A DNA stretch of 64,000 bases. Source: Algibacter_G agarivorans. GTDB lineage: Bacteria > Bacteroidota > Bacteroidia > Flavobacteriales > Flavobacteriaceae. The position numbers and the translations under genes were made by a program. The stretch covers positions 1-64,000 of the forward strand of contig NZ_BAABJJ010000030.1 in assembly GCF_039543245.1 (NCBI RefSeq), in the 5' to 3' direction. The notes beneath the pieces are model-generated. The model saw nothing but the letters and a program-made list of their open reading frames with translations, was not told the DNA's origin and ran no database searches. Positions 1 through 9,416 of the stretch are shown here, piece after piece (position 1 is the first letter of the stretch; each line of letters opens with the position of its first letter).

Positions 1-25
1 AAAAGCAATGAAATAAATCAGTAAA

Positions 26-586
26 ATGGTTAGATTTAGTGTGTCCAAAATTTATTTAGGACAGGATTGGTTATTAATTGTAATTGCTTTTATAGCTGTA
101 ACTACAGTTTTGGGTCACTTACAGATAGATCGTAGTTATTATAAAGGGAGAGAAGTAAGTTTTAATTTTAGTGAGTATAGTTACTCTGTTTCGGCAAAGT
201 GGAAAATAAATCCTGAAAGTGCAGACAAAGATGTTTATGTTTTGGGAGATATAAAAACAGGTTCTTTATACTTTAATTATGTAAAATATGTTGCTGTATT
301 GCTTGTTATGTTTTTATCATTTAAAGAGTTTCAAAAAATAATGACTTCAGTAAAGGAAGTTAAAACCTTTGAGCAAGACACCATTAGGTCTTTTAGGAGC
401 ATTGGGAAATATATTTTCATTTATTTTTTATTAACTAGTTATCATTCTATGACTTTTAAGTTAGGTGGTTATAGTGGCACTTCTATTTCTCTTTCACCTC
501 TAATTTTTGTTTTATTAGCATTTATAATGGCAGAAATTTTTAAAGAAGGAAGACTGTTGAAGGAAGAAAACGATTTAACGATATAG
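26..586 (+). CDS. DUF2975 family membrane protein
   Basis: This 186-residue protein has four hydrophobic stretches (about residues 14-31, 86-103, 126-142 and 155-172) separated by a polar loop at 35-80, which is the DUF2975 layout. The C-terminal pattern of an acidic, lysine-rich tail ending in NDLTI is typical of the family. DUF2975 proteins have no established biochemical role; they are known for sitting next to a small XRE regulator, and here the next gene starts 3 bases after the stop. The pair is very likely one transcript. The ATG at 26 is the first start in frame. Confidence 0.8.
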   Translation: MVRFSVSKIYLGQDWLLIVIAFIAVTTVLGHLQIDRSYYKGREVSFNFSEYSYSVSAKWKINPESADKDVYVLGDIKTGSLYFNYVKYVAVLLVMFLSFKEFQKIMTSVKEVKTFEQDTIRSFRSIGKYIFIYFLLTSYHSMTFKLGGYSGTSISLSPLIFVLLAFIMAEIFKEGRLLKEENDLTI

Positions 587-589
587 CCT

Positions 590-796
590 ATGCCAATTGT
601 TGTAAATCTGGATATCATGCTTGCCAAACGCAATATGAAAAGCAAAGAGTTGGCTGAAATTATTGGTATAACAACAGCTAATCTTTCCATTTTAAAGTCT
701 GGAAAAGCTAAGGCAGTTCGGTTTTCAACGTTAGAGGCTATCTGTAAAGCATTGGATTGTCAGCCTGCGGATATTTTAGAGTATATTGAAGATTAA
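590..796 (+). CDS. XRE-family transcriptional regulator (YozG-like)
   Basis: This 68-residue protein is a single helix-turn-helix of the Cro/C1 type. Helices 2-3 correspond to residues about 20-45, with the pattern KELAEIIGITTANLSILKSG, and the protein ends in CQPADILEYIED, the usual end of YozG-like DNA-binding proteins. It starts 3 bases after the DUF2975 gene, so the two are translationally close. A cytoplasmic repressor controlling its own two-gene operon is inferred from family habit, not shown by the sequence. Confidence 0.88.
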   Translation: MPIVVNLDIMLAKRNMKSKELAEIIGITTANLSILKSGKAKAVRFSTLEAICKALDCQPADILEYIED

Positions 797-838
797 AATT
801 GTATTTTTGATGCACATTTTAATCTTACAATATTTGCT

Positions 839-1276
839 ATGAAAACATGTTTTTTTCTTTTAGTATTCCTAATATCTTCAATAATTTTTTCTCAAAATAA
901 TCATATTGTAACTACTGAAGATGGGAGGCGCGTTTTGTTAAAAGCCGATTTTACATGGGAGTATATTGATGTTGATAGCACTTCAACAACTAGTATTACA
1001 AATCCAAGTAAAAGTACAAGCTGTAATTTAGCTAAAGATTTTGAGGAGCCTAAATTGGATAATAAAATACAAGCACAATTAAAAAGAGGAAGAGCAACCA
1101 TAAGTCATGTAAAAAAGAAAGTGGCTAAAGATTATAATTGTAGTGTAGATGATGTTTTGTTGTTATCTGTTTCAGAAACCAAAAAAAATGGCAATTACAA
1201 TTTTTGTGCTAATGGGACTAAGGTAGCCTATAAACGTATTGGTAATTCTATTGTGAAAAAAGTGAAGTTGTTTTAA
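839..1276 (+). CDS. small secreted protein of unknown function
   Basis: The 145-residue product begins with a clear Sec signal peptide (MKTCFFLLVFLISSIIFSQ, cleavage after about residue 19). The mature part opens with TTEDGRRVLLKADFTWEYID, a motif seen in flavobacterial proteins annotated as DUF3157, and is followed by a serine/threonine-rich linker and a basic C-terminal half with two cysteines. I do not recognise a catalytic motif. It stands alone between the XRE gene and umuC, both 40-50 bases away. An extracytoplasmic location is the only firm inference. Confidence 0.7.
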   Translation: MKTCFFLLVFLISSIIFSQNNHIVTTEDGRRVLLKADFTWEYIDVDSTSTTSITNPSKSTSCNLAKDFEEPKLDNKIQAQLKRGRATISHVKKKVAKDYNCSVDDVLLLSVSETKKNGNYNFCANGTKVAYKRIGNSIVKKVKLF

Positions 1277-1328
1277 TACTAGATGTATTTAACATTCTTT
1301 TTGTTGACCTTTCAGTATCTTTACTTTT

Positions 1329-2585
1329 ATGTACGCCTTAGTAGATTGTAATAATTTTTATGCGTCTTGCGAACGCGCTTTTAACCCAAACTTACGCCAT
1401 AAATCCATTGCTGTTTTAAGTAATAATGATGGCTGTGTGATTTCGCGAAGTGATGAGGCCAAAGCGTTAAACCTTCCTATGGGCGCGCCCATTTTTAAAT
1501 GGGAATCCTTTTGTATAGCAAATAATATTCTGGTGTTTTCATCTAACTATCCGCTTTATGGAGATATGAGTAGTCGGGTAATGACTATTTTAAAACAGTT
1601 TACACCAGATATTGAGATTTATAGTATTGACGAATCATTTTTGGAATTTAAAGGTTTTGAAAATTATGATTTTGAAGATTATGGAAACCAAATCCGGATG
1701 CGTATTTTAAAGTGGACAGGCATTCCAACTTGTGTGGGTATTGCGCCAACAAAAGCATTGAGTAAAGTAGCTAACAAAATAGCTCGTAAATTTCCAGAGG
1801 AAACAAATGGCGTTTATGTGATTGATTCTGAAGATAAAAGAATTAAAGCCTTAAAATGGATAAAGTTAGAAGATGTTTGGGGCATTGGTAGAAGCATTCA
1901 AAAACGGTTAAAAGCGAAAGGGTGTAAAACAGCTTTCGATTTCACAGAACTTCCAAATGATTGGGTACGTAGAAATTTTTCAATTACTGAATGGAAACTA
2001 AAAAAAGACTTGGAAGGTGTTTCTAAAATAAAGTTAGACGAAATAAAAACAAAGCGTGCCATAGCGACTACAAGAAGTTTTGAGTATACCTATTCAGATA
2101 TCGATAATATAAAAGAGCGCATTTCAACCTTTGCTACAAGCTGCGCCGAAAAACTACGAAAACAAGGCTCTAGTTGCCATATGATTTATGTGGTTTTAAG
2201 TAGCGATAGGCATAAAAAAGATTTAGAACAGCATAGAGCAAGTAGAGTTGTAAGTTTGTCTTATCCAACAGATTCTAGCTTGATTATTAGCAAAGAAGCA
2301 GTTCGTGCTGTTGTCCAGATTTTCAAAAAAGGCATAAAATACAAACGTGCGGGTGTTATTGTTATGGGGTTGGTGCCAACAAATAATCATCAATTACAGA
2401 TGTTTGAACACGAAAACCCTAAGCACAAACCTTTAATGCATACTATTGATAGGTTAAATGAGAAATATGCCAATTACAAAGTGAAATTAGGTAACCAAGA
2501 TTTAAAGCGCACCTGGAAAATGCGTCAAGAACGATTGTCGCCACGATACACCACAAACATTAATGATATTATAGTCGTTAAATAA
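1329..2585 (+). CDS. umuC: Y-family DNA polymerase, UmuC-like
   Basis: The 418-residue protein has the Y-family palm motifs: DCNNFYASCE at residues 6-15 with metal ligand D6, and SIDESFLEF at 99-107 with D101 and E102. These are followed by helix-hairpin-helix segments (VWGIGRSIQKRLKAKG, about 183-198), a little-finger domain, and a C-terminal DUF4113 segment about 365-418, which is diagnostic for UmuC rather than DinB. It would act in translesion synthesis during DNA damage. In most flavobacterial loci umuC follows umuD (an S24 peptidase). No umuD is present upstream here, where a small secreted protein is encoded instead. Confidence 0.93.
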   Translation: MYALVDCNNFYASCERAFNPNLRHKSIAVLSNNDGCVISRSDEAKALNLPMGAPIFKWESFCIANNILVFSSNYPLYGDMSSRVMTILKQFTPDIEIYSIDESFLEFKGFENYDFEDYGNQIRMRILKWTGIPTCVGIAPTKALSKVANKIARKFPEETNGVYVIDSEDKRIKALKWIKLEDVWGIGRSIQKRLKAKGCKTAFDFTELPNDWVRRNFSITEWKLKKDLEGVSKIKLDEIKTKRAIATTRSFEYTYSDIDNIKERISTFATSCAEKLRKQGSSCHMIYVVLSSDRHKKDLEQHRASRVVSLSYPTDSSLIISKEAVRAVVQIFKKGIKYKRAGVIVMGLVPTNNHQLQMFEHENPKHKPLMHTIDRLNEKYANYKVKLGNQDLKRTWKMRQERLSPRYTTNINDIIVVK

Positions 2586-2593
2586 AACAAGAA

Positions 2594-2614
2594 TCTCATA
2601 AATTTTAAATGAGA
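2594..2614. terminator. weak hairpin between convergent genes
   Basis: TCTCAT (2594-2599) can pair with ATGAGA (2609-2614) in the 36-base gap between the convergent umuC and DUF1853 genes. There is no good U-tract on either side, so a terminator role is tentative. Confidence 0.3.
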
Positions 2615-2621
2615 GACGATA

Positions 2622-3416
2622 TTACCACCAAACCAAAAACATTTTTTTTAGTACACCGTTATTAAACTTTATCCAGCATAAAGGAGAGAATTTCTGTTCA
2701 AAATAATCTTTTGTAATCGTTTTATATATATGGAAATCCAACCAATTCACATGCGTATGCGGAAGTATCAACCAGTCTTTTTTATTTGGAATATAAAACT
2801 TACAGTCGTTAAATTGGTCTAGCTCATTTTGGTTGAGGTAAAACCCAATCACACAATCTGTATTTAAGGTTTTTAGTTTAATGTTTTGGTTGGAAAAAGG
2901 TAAAAACAGTTGTGCTTTAAAATACACTTGTTGAGACATGTCTTCAACTTTTAAATCAAGTTCCTCTAAATAGGGTTTACAAGCATTAGAGTAGAGAAGT
3001 GGTAATTGTTTTTCTTTTAATTTGGTAAGCTTTTCTTTTAATGAATCTTTTCTGTTTGGGCCAATAAAATGGTCGATTTCAGAATTGCCAACAGAGGCAT
3101 CATACAGATAAAACTTATAAATAATTTCAAGATGGATGGGTTTCCCGTTTCTAAGTAATAAACAGTCCAATTCACCTAAAGTAATGCTACCATCTTGAAT
3201 TTGGATATTTTCACTTAAAACAGAAATATTGTTTTGTTGTCCTAATTCAAAAGAGACGAAACGTTCAACATACTTTCCAAGACGTAAATTTTCATCTAAA
3301 GCAATCTCTATTTTATTAGATTTGGAGTTAATTTCAAATGAAGGAAGATTAAAAATAGCTCCATTTATCCATAAACATGGTGTTTGTAAAAAGCCTTCGT
3401 ATCTTTTTTGGAGCAT
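2622..3416 (-). CDS. DUF1853 family protein
   Basis: This 264-residue cytoplasmic protein matches the DUF1853 pattern. It has an LGELDCLLLRNGKPIHLEIIYKFYL segment (about residues 93-117), a GPNRKDSLKEKLTKLKEKQLPLL segment (about 137-159), and late tryptophan-rich blocks ending in CWIKFNNGVLKKMFLVWW. The ELD...EIIYKFYL layout resembles PD-(D/E)XK nuclease-like folds, but this is only a similarity of pattern. There is no signal peptide. It converges with umuC and lies 27 bases downstream of the following minus-strand gene. Function is unknown. Confidence 0.8.
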   Translation of the reverse strand: MLQKRYEGFLQTPCLWINGAIFNLPSFEINSKSNKIEIALDENLRLGKYVERFVSFELGQQNNISVLSENIQIQDGSITLGELDCLLLRNGKPIHLEIIYKFYLYDASVGNSEIDHFIGPNRKDSLKEKLTKLKEKQLPLLYSNACKPYLEELDLKVEDMSQQVYFKAQLFLPFSNQNIKLKTLNTDCVIGFYLNQNELDQFNDCKFYIPNKKDWLILPHTHVNWLDFHIYKTITKDYFEQKFSPLCWIKFNNGVLKKMFLVWW

Positions 3417-3443
3417 AAAATTTTATTCTTAAATTATAGTTAA

Positions 3444-4274
3444 CTATTGCTGTTTTAGGGGAAAACTGTAAAAAGTATCATAATTGTAAAAAATAGGTTT
3501 ACCATTTCTCATTGCAGGCGTGACAACTGTTCCTAATAATTTTAGTATTCTACTTAATTCTTGATCAATGTCTTTTGGGTTCTTGTATCCAACAGGGTTA
3601 TTCATGTAGGTCTTAAATTTAAACGCTTCTTCATTTATATTATAAATTTTTCCATTTGTATCTATTGAAAAGCTGATAAAAAGCTTAAGTGATTTCATCT
3701 TTTTTCGTTTTGTTTCACTGAAAATTGACATAGAAAAATTCTTGATAATATGATTTTTTAACTCCTTGTAAAAACAACTGGTTAAATTATTATAAAATTT
3801 TATTGAAGTACAGTTTTTAAAAATGGGAGGAGTATCGCATATAGCAATTCTACTAGCGTTTATGATAGTTCTATTCTTTTCTCTCGAAAATAGTTGAACT
3901 GAGTATATGCCAAGTTTATTTGAGTCATTTAAACCTAATTTTTCAACAGGATAATTTTTTAAAACCTCCATTATATTTTTGTTTAATTCTCTGTTTCCAG
4001 CATATATTGTCATGTTAGTAGGTCTGTTTTTGTCAGAGATTTTAAATCTTAATCTAATTGTTTTTTCATTTGATTTTTGCTTATCAGAAAACTTTATTCT
4101 ACTTAAGTACTTCGTGCCAAGATTTGTAATAAGATACTGTGATAAATGACTGTTTGGACTAGGTTTTGAAATAGATTGAAAAGATTCTAGCTCTGTTGCG
4201 AAATCTGCATCAAATTGTGAAAAGCTATTTAAGCTGATAAGTATAGTAAATAAAATAAATATTCGTTGTCTCAT
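3444..4274 (-). CDS. secreted protein with TonB-C-like domain
   Basis: I place the start at the ATG ending at 4274. It yields a good signal peptide (MRQRIFILFTILISLNSFSQ) and 276 residues; a longer in-frame start at 4325 would put a 17-residue polar extension before it. The C-terminal 90 residues contain a SFSIDTNGKIYNINE block and a run ending VTPAMRNGKPIFYNYDTFYSFPL. This resembles the TonB C-terminal domain common in flavobacterial periplasmic proteins (VKFVVNKDGKI..., then PGKQNGKPV). A transmembrane anchor and proline-rich spacer are missing, so it is not a classical TonB. Partner and role are unknown. Confidence 0.65.
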   Translation of the reverse strand: MRQRIFILFTILISLNSFSQFDADFATELESFQSISKPSPNSHLSQYLITNLGTKYLSRIKFSDKQKSNEKTIRLRFKISDKNRPTNMTIYAGNRELNKNIMEVLKNYPVEKLGLNDSNKLGIYSVQLFSREKNRTIINASRIAICDTPPIFKNCTSIKFYNNLTSCFYKELKNHIIKNFSMSIFSETKRKKMKSLKLFISFSIDTNGKIYNINEEAFKFKTYMNNPVGYKNPKDIDQELSRILKLLGTVVTPAMRNGKPIFYNYDTFYSFPLKQQ

Positions 4275-4373
4275 TATCCCGTTATTAATTAGTCCTGTAA
4301 TTCTCCAATTTCCTAGGGCCTTCAAGTAACACCCTACAATTTGTAATGTTTCATCTTGACGAGTAGCAATTTG

Positions 4374-5163
4374 CTATTTTATCAATGAAATTTTGCTGTT
4401 TTCAATTTCCGTACCCGTAATGCTTCTAGGGTGTACACAGCTTCCATCATTAAAAAAGGCAATATCTCTAAGTTCTGGAAAATGCGGTCGGTACGTATGT
4501 CCAATAATAGTCATTAAATTGTTGTTTTTGGAAATCCATTTTTTTTGTTCTGCGTTCAACCTTTATCAGTTCTTTATAGTTTTTTGCAGGACTGGTTGGG
4601 TCTGCAATTCCCATAACGTTTAAGGGTTTCCAAAGCACACGCACCATAAACCGGCTCCATTTCCAAAAAAGATAATTCCACCAATCGGCTTGATGTCCGT
4701 GGGTTAAGAATATTTCTTGCTCCGTCATACAGTGTTTTAAAATTATGCCTTCATGATATTCAATATTTATAAAATAACTCCACATCTTTACCAACTTCAG
4801 GGTCAAAATATGTTGATAAATGTTTTTTTACATAATCTGGGTTTGTGTAAACCATATCATGTCTTGTCTGTTATCCACATGGAACAACTTCATATATACA
4901 TTTTTATGAGCATTCCAGATAGAATCAAACGATAGGTTTTTCCAAAGTTCATCGCCATCACCAATTTCGCAATACTGAAAGTTTTTAGCATAATAATGCT
5001 TTAATGCATGAAAGTAGATGTTTCGGTTATTGGCAAAATCATCAGCGAAACTGTTGTCTCCACGATGGCAGTCGCTAAATAGTATAAACTTGCTGTCATC
5101 GTCAAAATCGATAACTTTCGCTTTTTTATAGGCTTTATCTAATCTTTTTTTGGAGGAAAACAT
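4374..5163 (-). pseudogene. decayed metallophosphoesterase (at least three frame breaks)
   Basis: Three overlapping reading frames together spell one calcineurin-like phosphoesterase. Residues from the ATG at 5163 give FILFSDCHRGDNSF (first metal motif) and GDGDELW (second). The frame then ends at TAA near 4828. A second frame (from about 4806 down to 4560) carries EYHEGIILKHC and LTHGHQADWW, and a third (4559-4374) carries MTIIGHTYRPHF (last metal motif). The expected GNHD motif after MIW is missing. Its loss fits a 16-base deletion between two copies of ATGATATGG, one of which remains. Two more single-base shifts lie near 4770 and 4560. The C-terminus is also short. The gene is almost certainly inactive. 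Confidence 0.85.
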
Positions 5164-5194
5164 TCGGTGTTACTTTAAGCGAATATAAAAATAA

Positions 5195-5953
5195 TTACTC
5201 ATTAGTAAACCCTATTTTTTCTAAAGCAGCGGGTAGCATTCTGCTAACAAATTGAGTATAAGCCAACGTAGATGGATGTAAACCATCAGATGCCACCAAA
5301 TCAGGTTGGTCTAAACCCTGTCGTGTGATATCGGTAATATATATGTAAGTAATGCTGTTTTGATTGCAATAATTCTCAATGAAACTGTTGTATTTATCAA
5401 TGTCTTTGGAAATTAAATCGTTTCCATTTCCAAAAGGGGTAAAGGCATAATCTGGAATGGAAACCACAATCACATTTTTAAGGTTGCCTTTAGCAAAAGC
5501 TATAGCTTTGCTTACCAATTCAGGAAACTCTTTTTCAAACACATCAAAAGAAACACTTTGGTATTGGTTGTTTACACCAATGAGTAAGGTGACTAAATTG
5601 TAGTCTTCCGAAATAGGTTGTTTATCAATGGCATCTTTAAGAACACCCGTAGTCCATCCGGTTCGGGCAACTACTTTTAACTCCACATCTGGGTTGCCAA
5701 TTTTTTCTATGATGCTATCCTTTAATTGCTCTGGAAATCTACAGGTTTCACATACACTTTCGCCAATGGTGTAACTATCACCAAGAGAAAGGATTTTTAA
5801 GAAGCTCCCGTTTGGAGTTGTGGAATCATCGCCATCGGTGTTACCTTTGATTTCCATGTCTTCTGCATCATTATCCATTTGGGAATTGGATGAGCATCCA
5901 AAACATAAAAAAAAGCCTAAACTAAGATATAGCAAAGTGAATTTCAATTTCAT
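5195..5953 (-). CDS. SGNH/GDSL-hydrolase lipoprotein
   Basis: The 252-residue precursor has an SpII signal with lipobox FGC at residue 20, followed by an acidic low-complexity linker. The SGNH blocks are visible: LSLGDSYTIGE with nucleophile S60, the GVNN block about 128-131, and DGLHPS near the C-terminus carrying the Asp-His pair. The fold is that of a TAP-like esterase/lysophospholipase or carbohydrate esterase. Substrate cannot be read from sequence. It is lipid-anchored and likely periplasmic or surface exposed, about 140 bases from a beta-galactosidase on the same strand, so deacetylation of glycans is possible but not shown. Confidence 0.85.
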   Translation of the reverse strand: MKLKFTLLYLSLGFFLCFGCSSNSQMDNDAEDMEIKGNTDGDDSTTPNGSFLKILSLGDSYTIGESVCETCRFPEQLKDSIIEKIGNPDVELKVVARTGWTTGVLKDAIDKQPISEDYNLVTLLIGVNNQYQSVSFDVFEKEFPELVSKAIAFAKGNLKNVIVVSIPDYAFTPFGNGNDLISKDIDKYNSFIENYCNQNSITYIYITDITRQGLDQPDLVASDGLHPSTLAYTQFVSRMLPAALEKIGFTNE

Positions 5954-6093
5954 TTTTTATTTTAAAGATACGGTTTTATTGATAAATCCAACAATGGTTT
6001 CTTTAAACGTATTTTCAATCTCAATATACTATGCGGTGCTTGCCTCAAATATATGAGTATGTCTTATAATTAGAATTAAGTAACCTTATTGGG

Positions 6094-9000
6094 TTATTTA
6101 AACATAGGCGTTATAGTAAAAGTATATTTCATAGGTTCAGGGAATATAAGATAAGGCTGGTAGGGTAACATGCTCCAACTTGTATCTCCTCCAACACCCA
6201 TTTGGCGATAGTCTATATTTAAATTAACATGCTCTTTTGGCTTCAAATCAGTAGTATGTCGGTTATTTTCACTCAATTCAAAGTCCTCATTATTAAAATG
6301 ATTTACATTGAAATTGAGAAAGCTTTCACTTGAAAATTTTAAACCTACATTATCATTATTAGTGACTGTAAGCCACCTGACTTCTGTTCGGTAGCCATTT
6401 TCTTGAGGCCTGATATATGGGACGTAAAAATCTTTAGCTTTCGCATTGTAAACACCTACAAAAGCAGATTGATTTCTATCTGAATAATTTTCATGCGGTC
6501 CTCTTCCGTAATAACTTATGTTATCCATGCTCTTTAATACCTTCATATTCATGCCCATTCTGGGAATAAGCCCTACATCAGAATTGAGTCGTTCAAAAAC
6601 ATATTGTACTTTAACGTTACCTGATATATCTATGGTATAGTTCACGAAAAAGTTAGCCATTTCCTTGTTCTGTTTATGGATTTGAACCATTACTTTATTG
6701 TTTTCAAGCGTTGTCCATGCTATGGATTCGGTTTTTAGGCTGGATTCGATATGCTTCCACATTGCAGACTTTTTATGGATAGATGCTCCCTTATCATTAT
6801 CTGTAGTCGCTCTCCATGTATTTAAAACCAAAGGAGAAACAAGCCAATTGGTTTTGTCTACTTTGTAAGCTGTTATTGCCCCTTTATCTTTATCAAAAGT
6901 TACCTCTATTCGCTTGCCGCAAAAAACAGTAATCTCATTACCTGACTCATTGACTTTAGGTTTTTCTGAAGAAATTACAGGATTTGTAACCAATCTTGAT
7001 TCGGGTAGCTTCAACTGCTCTTTCGCTACTTCATGATTTACTGGCAATAAGGCGCTAGCCGTTTTTCTTTTGAAATAGAAATTGATGTGATATTCATTTC
7101 CATATTTGATTTCAGGGAAATTTTCTTTTAAACTGATTGTTGTTCTTGTGAGTGGATTTCCACTTATTTGGGTGGTGCCTGCTTCAATTTTAATTCCGTT
7201 TTCTAGCACTTCCCATTCTAAAAGAAATTCAGATAAATCTGTAAAGCAGTATTCATTAAATACTTCAAAAGTTAAATTTTCCCAATCCAGCGGTTTTACA
7301 TGTATGCTTTGGTATTGCTTTTTGACTTCCCATAGTGCAGGTTGTATTGTCCGGTCAGGAAAAACAATGCCGTTCAAACAAAAGGCTCCAGAGTGTTGGG
7401 TGTTTTCTGGTTCAAAATCACCACCATAACCCCAATATTTTTCTCCATCTTCATTAGTTTTGGTTATCCCCTGATCTACCCAATCCCAAATAAAACCTCC
7501 TTGAACTCTAGGTTCGCTTCTAACAAAATCCCACAATTCTTTTAGGTTTCCTGTGCTATTACCCATAGAATGGGCATATTCTACCCAGATAAACGGACGG
7601 TTAGGATTGTTTCTTAAGTGTTCTTCCTTAATATCTTGTATGGGGGCATACATATACCCTATAATATCTGTATGCCTAATGTGGTCATAATCTGGGTCAA
7701 CTTCAGCTCTATCATAGGAAACTAGACGAGTATTATCTTTTTCCTTCAACCATTTGTAGCCATCAATAAAAGGAAGTCCGGTTCCTGTTTCGTTGCCCAT
7801 GGACCAGATGATTACCGATGGATGATTCTTGTCTCTGTCAAACAGGCGTTTAATCCGATCAACAATAGCATTATAGTAATGAGGGTCTCTCGCAACTTCG
7901 TTAACTATCCAACCATAACCATGCGCTTCCACATTGGCTTCATCAATAACGTAGAGCCCATATTGGTTACAAAGCTTGTACCAATAAGGATCGTTAGGAT
8001 AGTGTGACGTTCTTACGGCATTTATATTAAAGGCCTTCATCAATTCTATATCCTTTAACATCATTTCTTTAGACATTACATGACCGGTGATGGGATCGTG
8101 CTCATGCCTATTTACACCTTTAAATAAAATTGCTTTTCCATTAACTAAAAGCTGACCGTTTTTAAGTTCAATGGTTCTGAATCCAACATCATGAGCGGTG
8201 CATTCCAATAGGTTATTTTGCTCATCTTTTAGGCTAATAAGAAGTTTGTACAAATTGGGATGTTCTGCAGACCATGGTTTTATATTGGGTATTTTGGTTG
8301 AAAATTGTAATGATTCTGTGTTAATTCCAGCAATCTCACCTACTTGGTTTTCTTCGAACACTACATTACCGCCATCCAAAAGTTTAACCGTAACTTTAAA
8401 TTTTCTTTTCTCTGTTTGATTTTTTAAATCTACTTTTAGATGCAAAAGCCCGTTACTAAATGTGGTGTCCAAGGTTGTTTTTGCGAAAAAATCCTGCAAC
8501 ATCAGTTTTGGTCGTGCATGTAGAAAAACATCTCTTTCGATACCGCCCAAGCGCCAAAAATCAATGTCTTCAATATAACTTGCATCGGTAAATTGATACA
8601 CTTCTAGAGCAACTTCATTTTCGCCTGATTTTAAATATTTAGTTATATTGAATTCAGAAGGCAACTTACTTCCTTGGCTGTAGCCTACCTTAGTGCCATT
8701 TATCCATAAATAGAAGGCACTCCTTACTGCTCCAAAATGAATATAAATTTCTTGATCTTTCCATGACGAATCAATATTAAAAGTTCTTTTATATTGTCCT
8801 ATAGGGTTATAGTCGTGTGGAACGTATGGCTTATTCTTAGGAAAGGGATAGGTAATGTTTGCATAATGTGGGTACCCATATCCATGCATCTGCCAATTAG
8901 AAGGCACGGGGATTGTATCTGCTAATTTCTTATCTAATAGGAAAAAATCTAAATCTCTGGATTCTGGGTTTTTACTCCAGTTGAATTGCCAATCCCCATT

Positions 9001-9204
9001 GAGGTATTTGAAATTAGGAGAATTCAAATTATCATCTAAAGCATTGGTTTCAGATGTATATGAAATAAAATAGGTATGAGCTTTTTCTTTGTTAATACCA
9101 ATGATTTCTGGATTTTCCCAGTCAGGATTTTGAGCATTGATACTAGTTGAACAGATAATGAAAGAAAGAATGGAAAATAATCCTTGCTTGGTTGTTTTTA
9201 TCAT
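6094..9204 (-). CDS. secreted GH2 beta-galactosidase (LacZ-type)
   Basis: At 1036 residues the protein has full LacZ architecture. A signal peptide (about 24 residues, ending SINAQ) is followed by the sugar-binding domain (PSNWQMHGYGYP, DASYIEDIDFWRLGGIERDVFL), an immunoglobulin-like domain, the TIM barrel and a C-terminal small-chain domain (YYGRGPHENYSDR, PYIRPQENGYRTEVRWL). The acid/base is E472 in WSMGNETGTG and the nucleophile E542 in WVEYAHSMGNS. It would release terminal beta-galactose outside the cytoplasm. With the GH16 enzyme at 61.6 kb and another GH2 at 25.3 kb it suggests galactan use. No SusC/SusD pair is nearby. Confidence 0.93.
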   Translation of the reverse strand: MIKTTKQGLFSILSFIICSTSINAQNPDWENPEIIGINKEKAHTYFISYTSETNALDDNLNSPNFKYLNGDWQFNWSKNPESRDLDFFLLDKKLADTIPVPSNWQMHGYGYPHYANITYPFPKNKPYVPHDYNPIGQYKRTFNIDSSWKDQEIYIHFGAVRSAFYLWINGTKVGYSQGSKLPSEFNITKYLKSGENEVALEVYQFTDASYIEDIDFWRLGGIERDVFLHARPKLMLQDFFAKTTLDTTFSNGLLHLKVDLKNQTEKRKFKVTVKLLDGGNVVFEENQVGEIAGINTESLQFSTKIPNIKPWSAEHPNLYKLLISLKDEQNNLLECTAHDVGFRTIELKNGQLLVNGKAILFKGVNRHEHDPITGHVMSKEMMLKDIELMKAFNINAVRTSHYPNDPYWYKLCNQYGLYVIDEANVEAHGYGWIVNEVARDPHYYNAIVDRIKRLFDRDKNHPSVIIWSMGNETGTGLPFIDGYKWLKEKDNTRLVSYDRAEVDPDYDHIRHTDIIGYMYAPIQDIKEEHLRNNPNRPFIWVEYAHSMGNSTGNLKELWDFVRSEPRVQGGFIWDWVDQGITKTNEDGEKYWGYGGDFEPENTQHSGAFCLNGIVFPDRTIQPALWEVKKQYQSIHVKPLDWENLTFEVFNEYCFTDLSEFLLEWEVLENGIKIEAGTTQISGNPLTRTTISLKENFPEIKYGNEYHINFYFKRKTASALLPVNHEVAKEQLKLPESRLVTNPVISSEKPKVNESGNEITVFCGKRIEVTFDKDKGAITAYKVDKTNWLVSPLVLNTWRATTDNDKGASIHKKSAMWKHIESSLKTESIAWTTLENNKVMVQIHKQNKEMANFFVNYTIDISGNVKVQYVFERLNSDVGLIPRMGMNMKVLKSMDNISYYGRGPHENYSDRNQSAFVGVYNAKAKDFYVPYIRPQENGYRTEVRWLTVTNNDNVGLKFSSESFLNFNVNHFNNEDFELSENNRHTTDLKPKEHVNLNIDYRQMGVGGDTSWSMLPYQPYLIFPEPMKYTFTITPMFK

Positions 9205-9416
9205 TTTAAAGAGGTTAACAATTAAAATCGAAATTTATTAAAAAAGAAATATACCATTAAATACTTTCGAAACATGAACTTAATTCGAGATTAATTTTTC
9301 AAGCCTTTTTACCTTTAATAAATACGATTTGCCATGATGTAAAAAGTTCGTTCAAAAGGAGATTATAATTTACTTATATATTTGTCAAATTGTGAGTAGT
9401 AATTCCTGAATTTTAA

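Noticed and set aside
4393..4935. Plus-strand frames across the phosphoesterase remnant
   Set aside because: The minus strand explains the region by clear phosphoesterase motifs in three frames; the plus frames have none.
7106..8419. Open frames of 60-107 codons opposite the GH2 gene
   Set aside because: They are antisense shadows of a well-supported beta-galactosidase and show no motif or signal.
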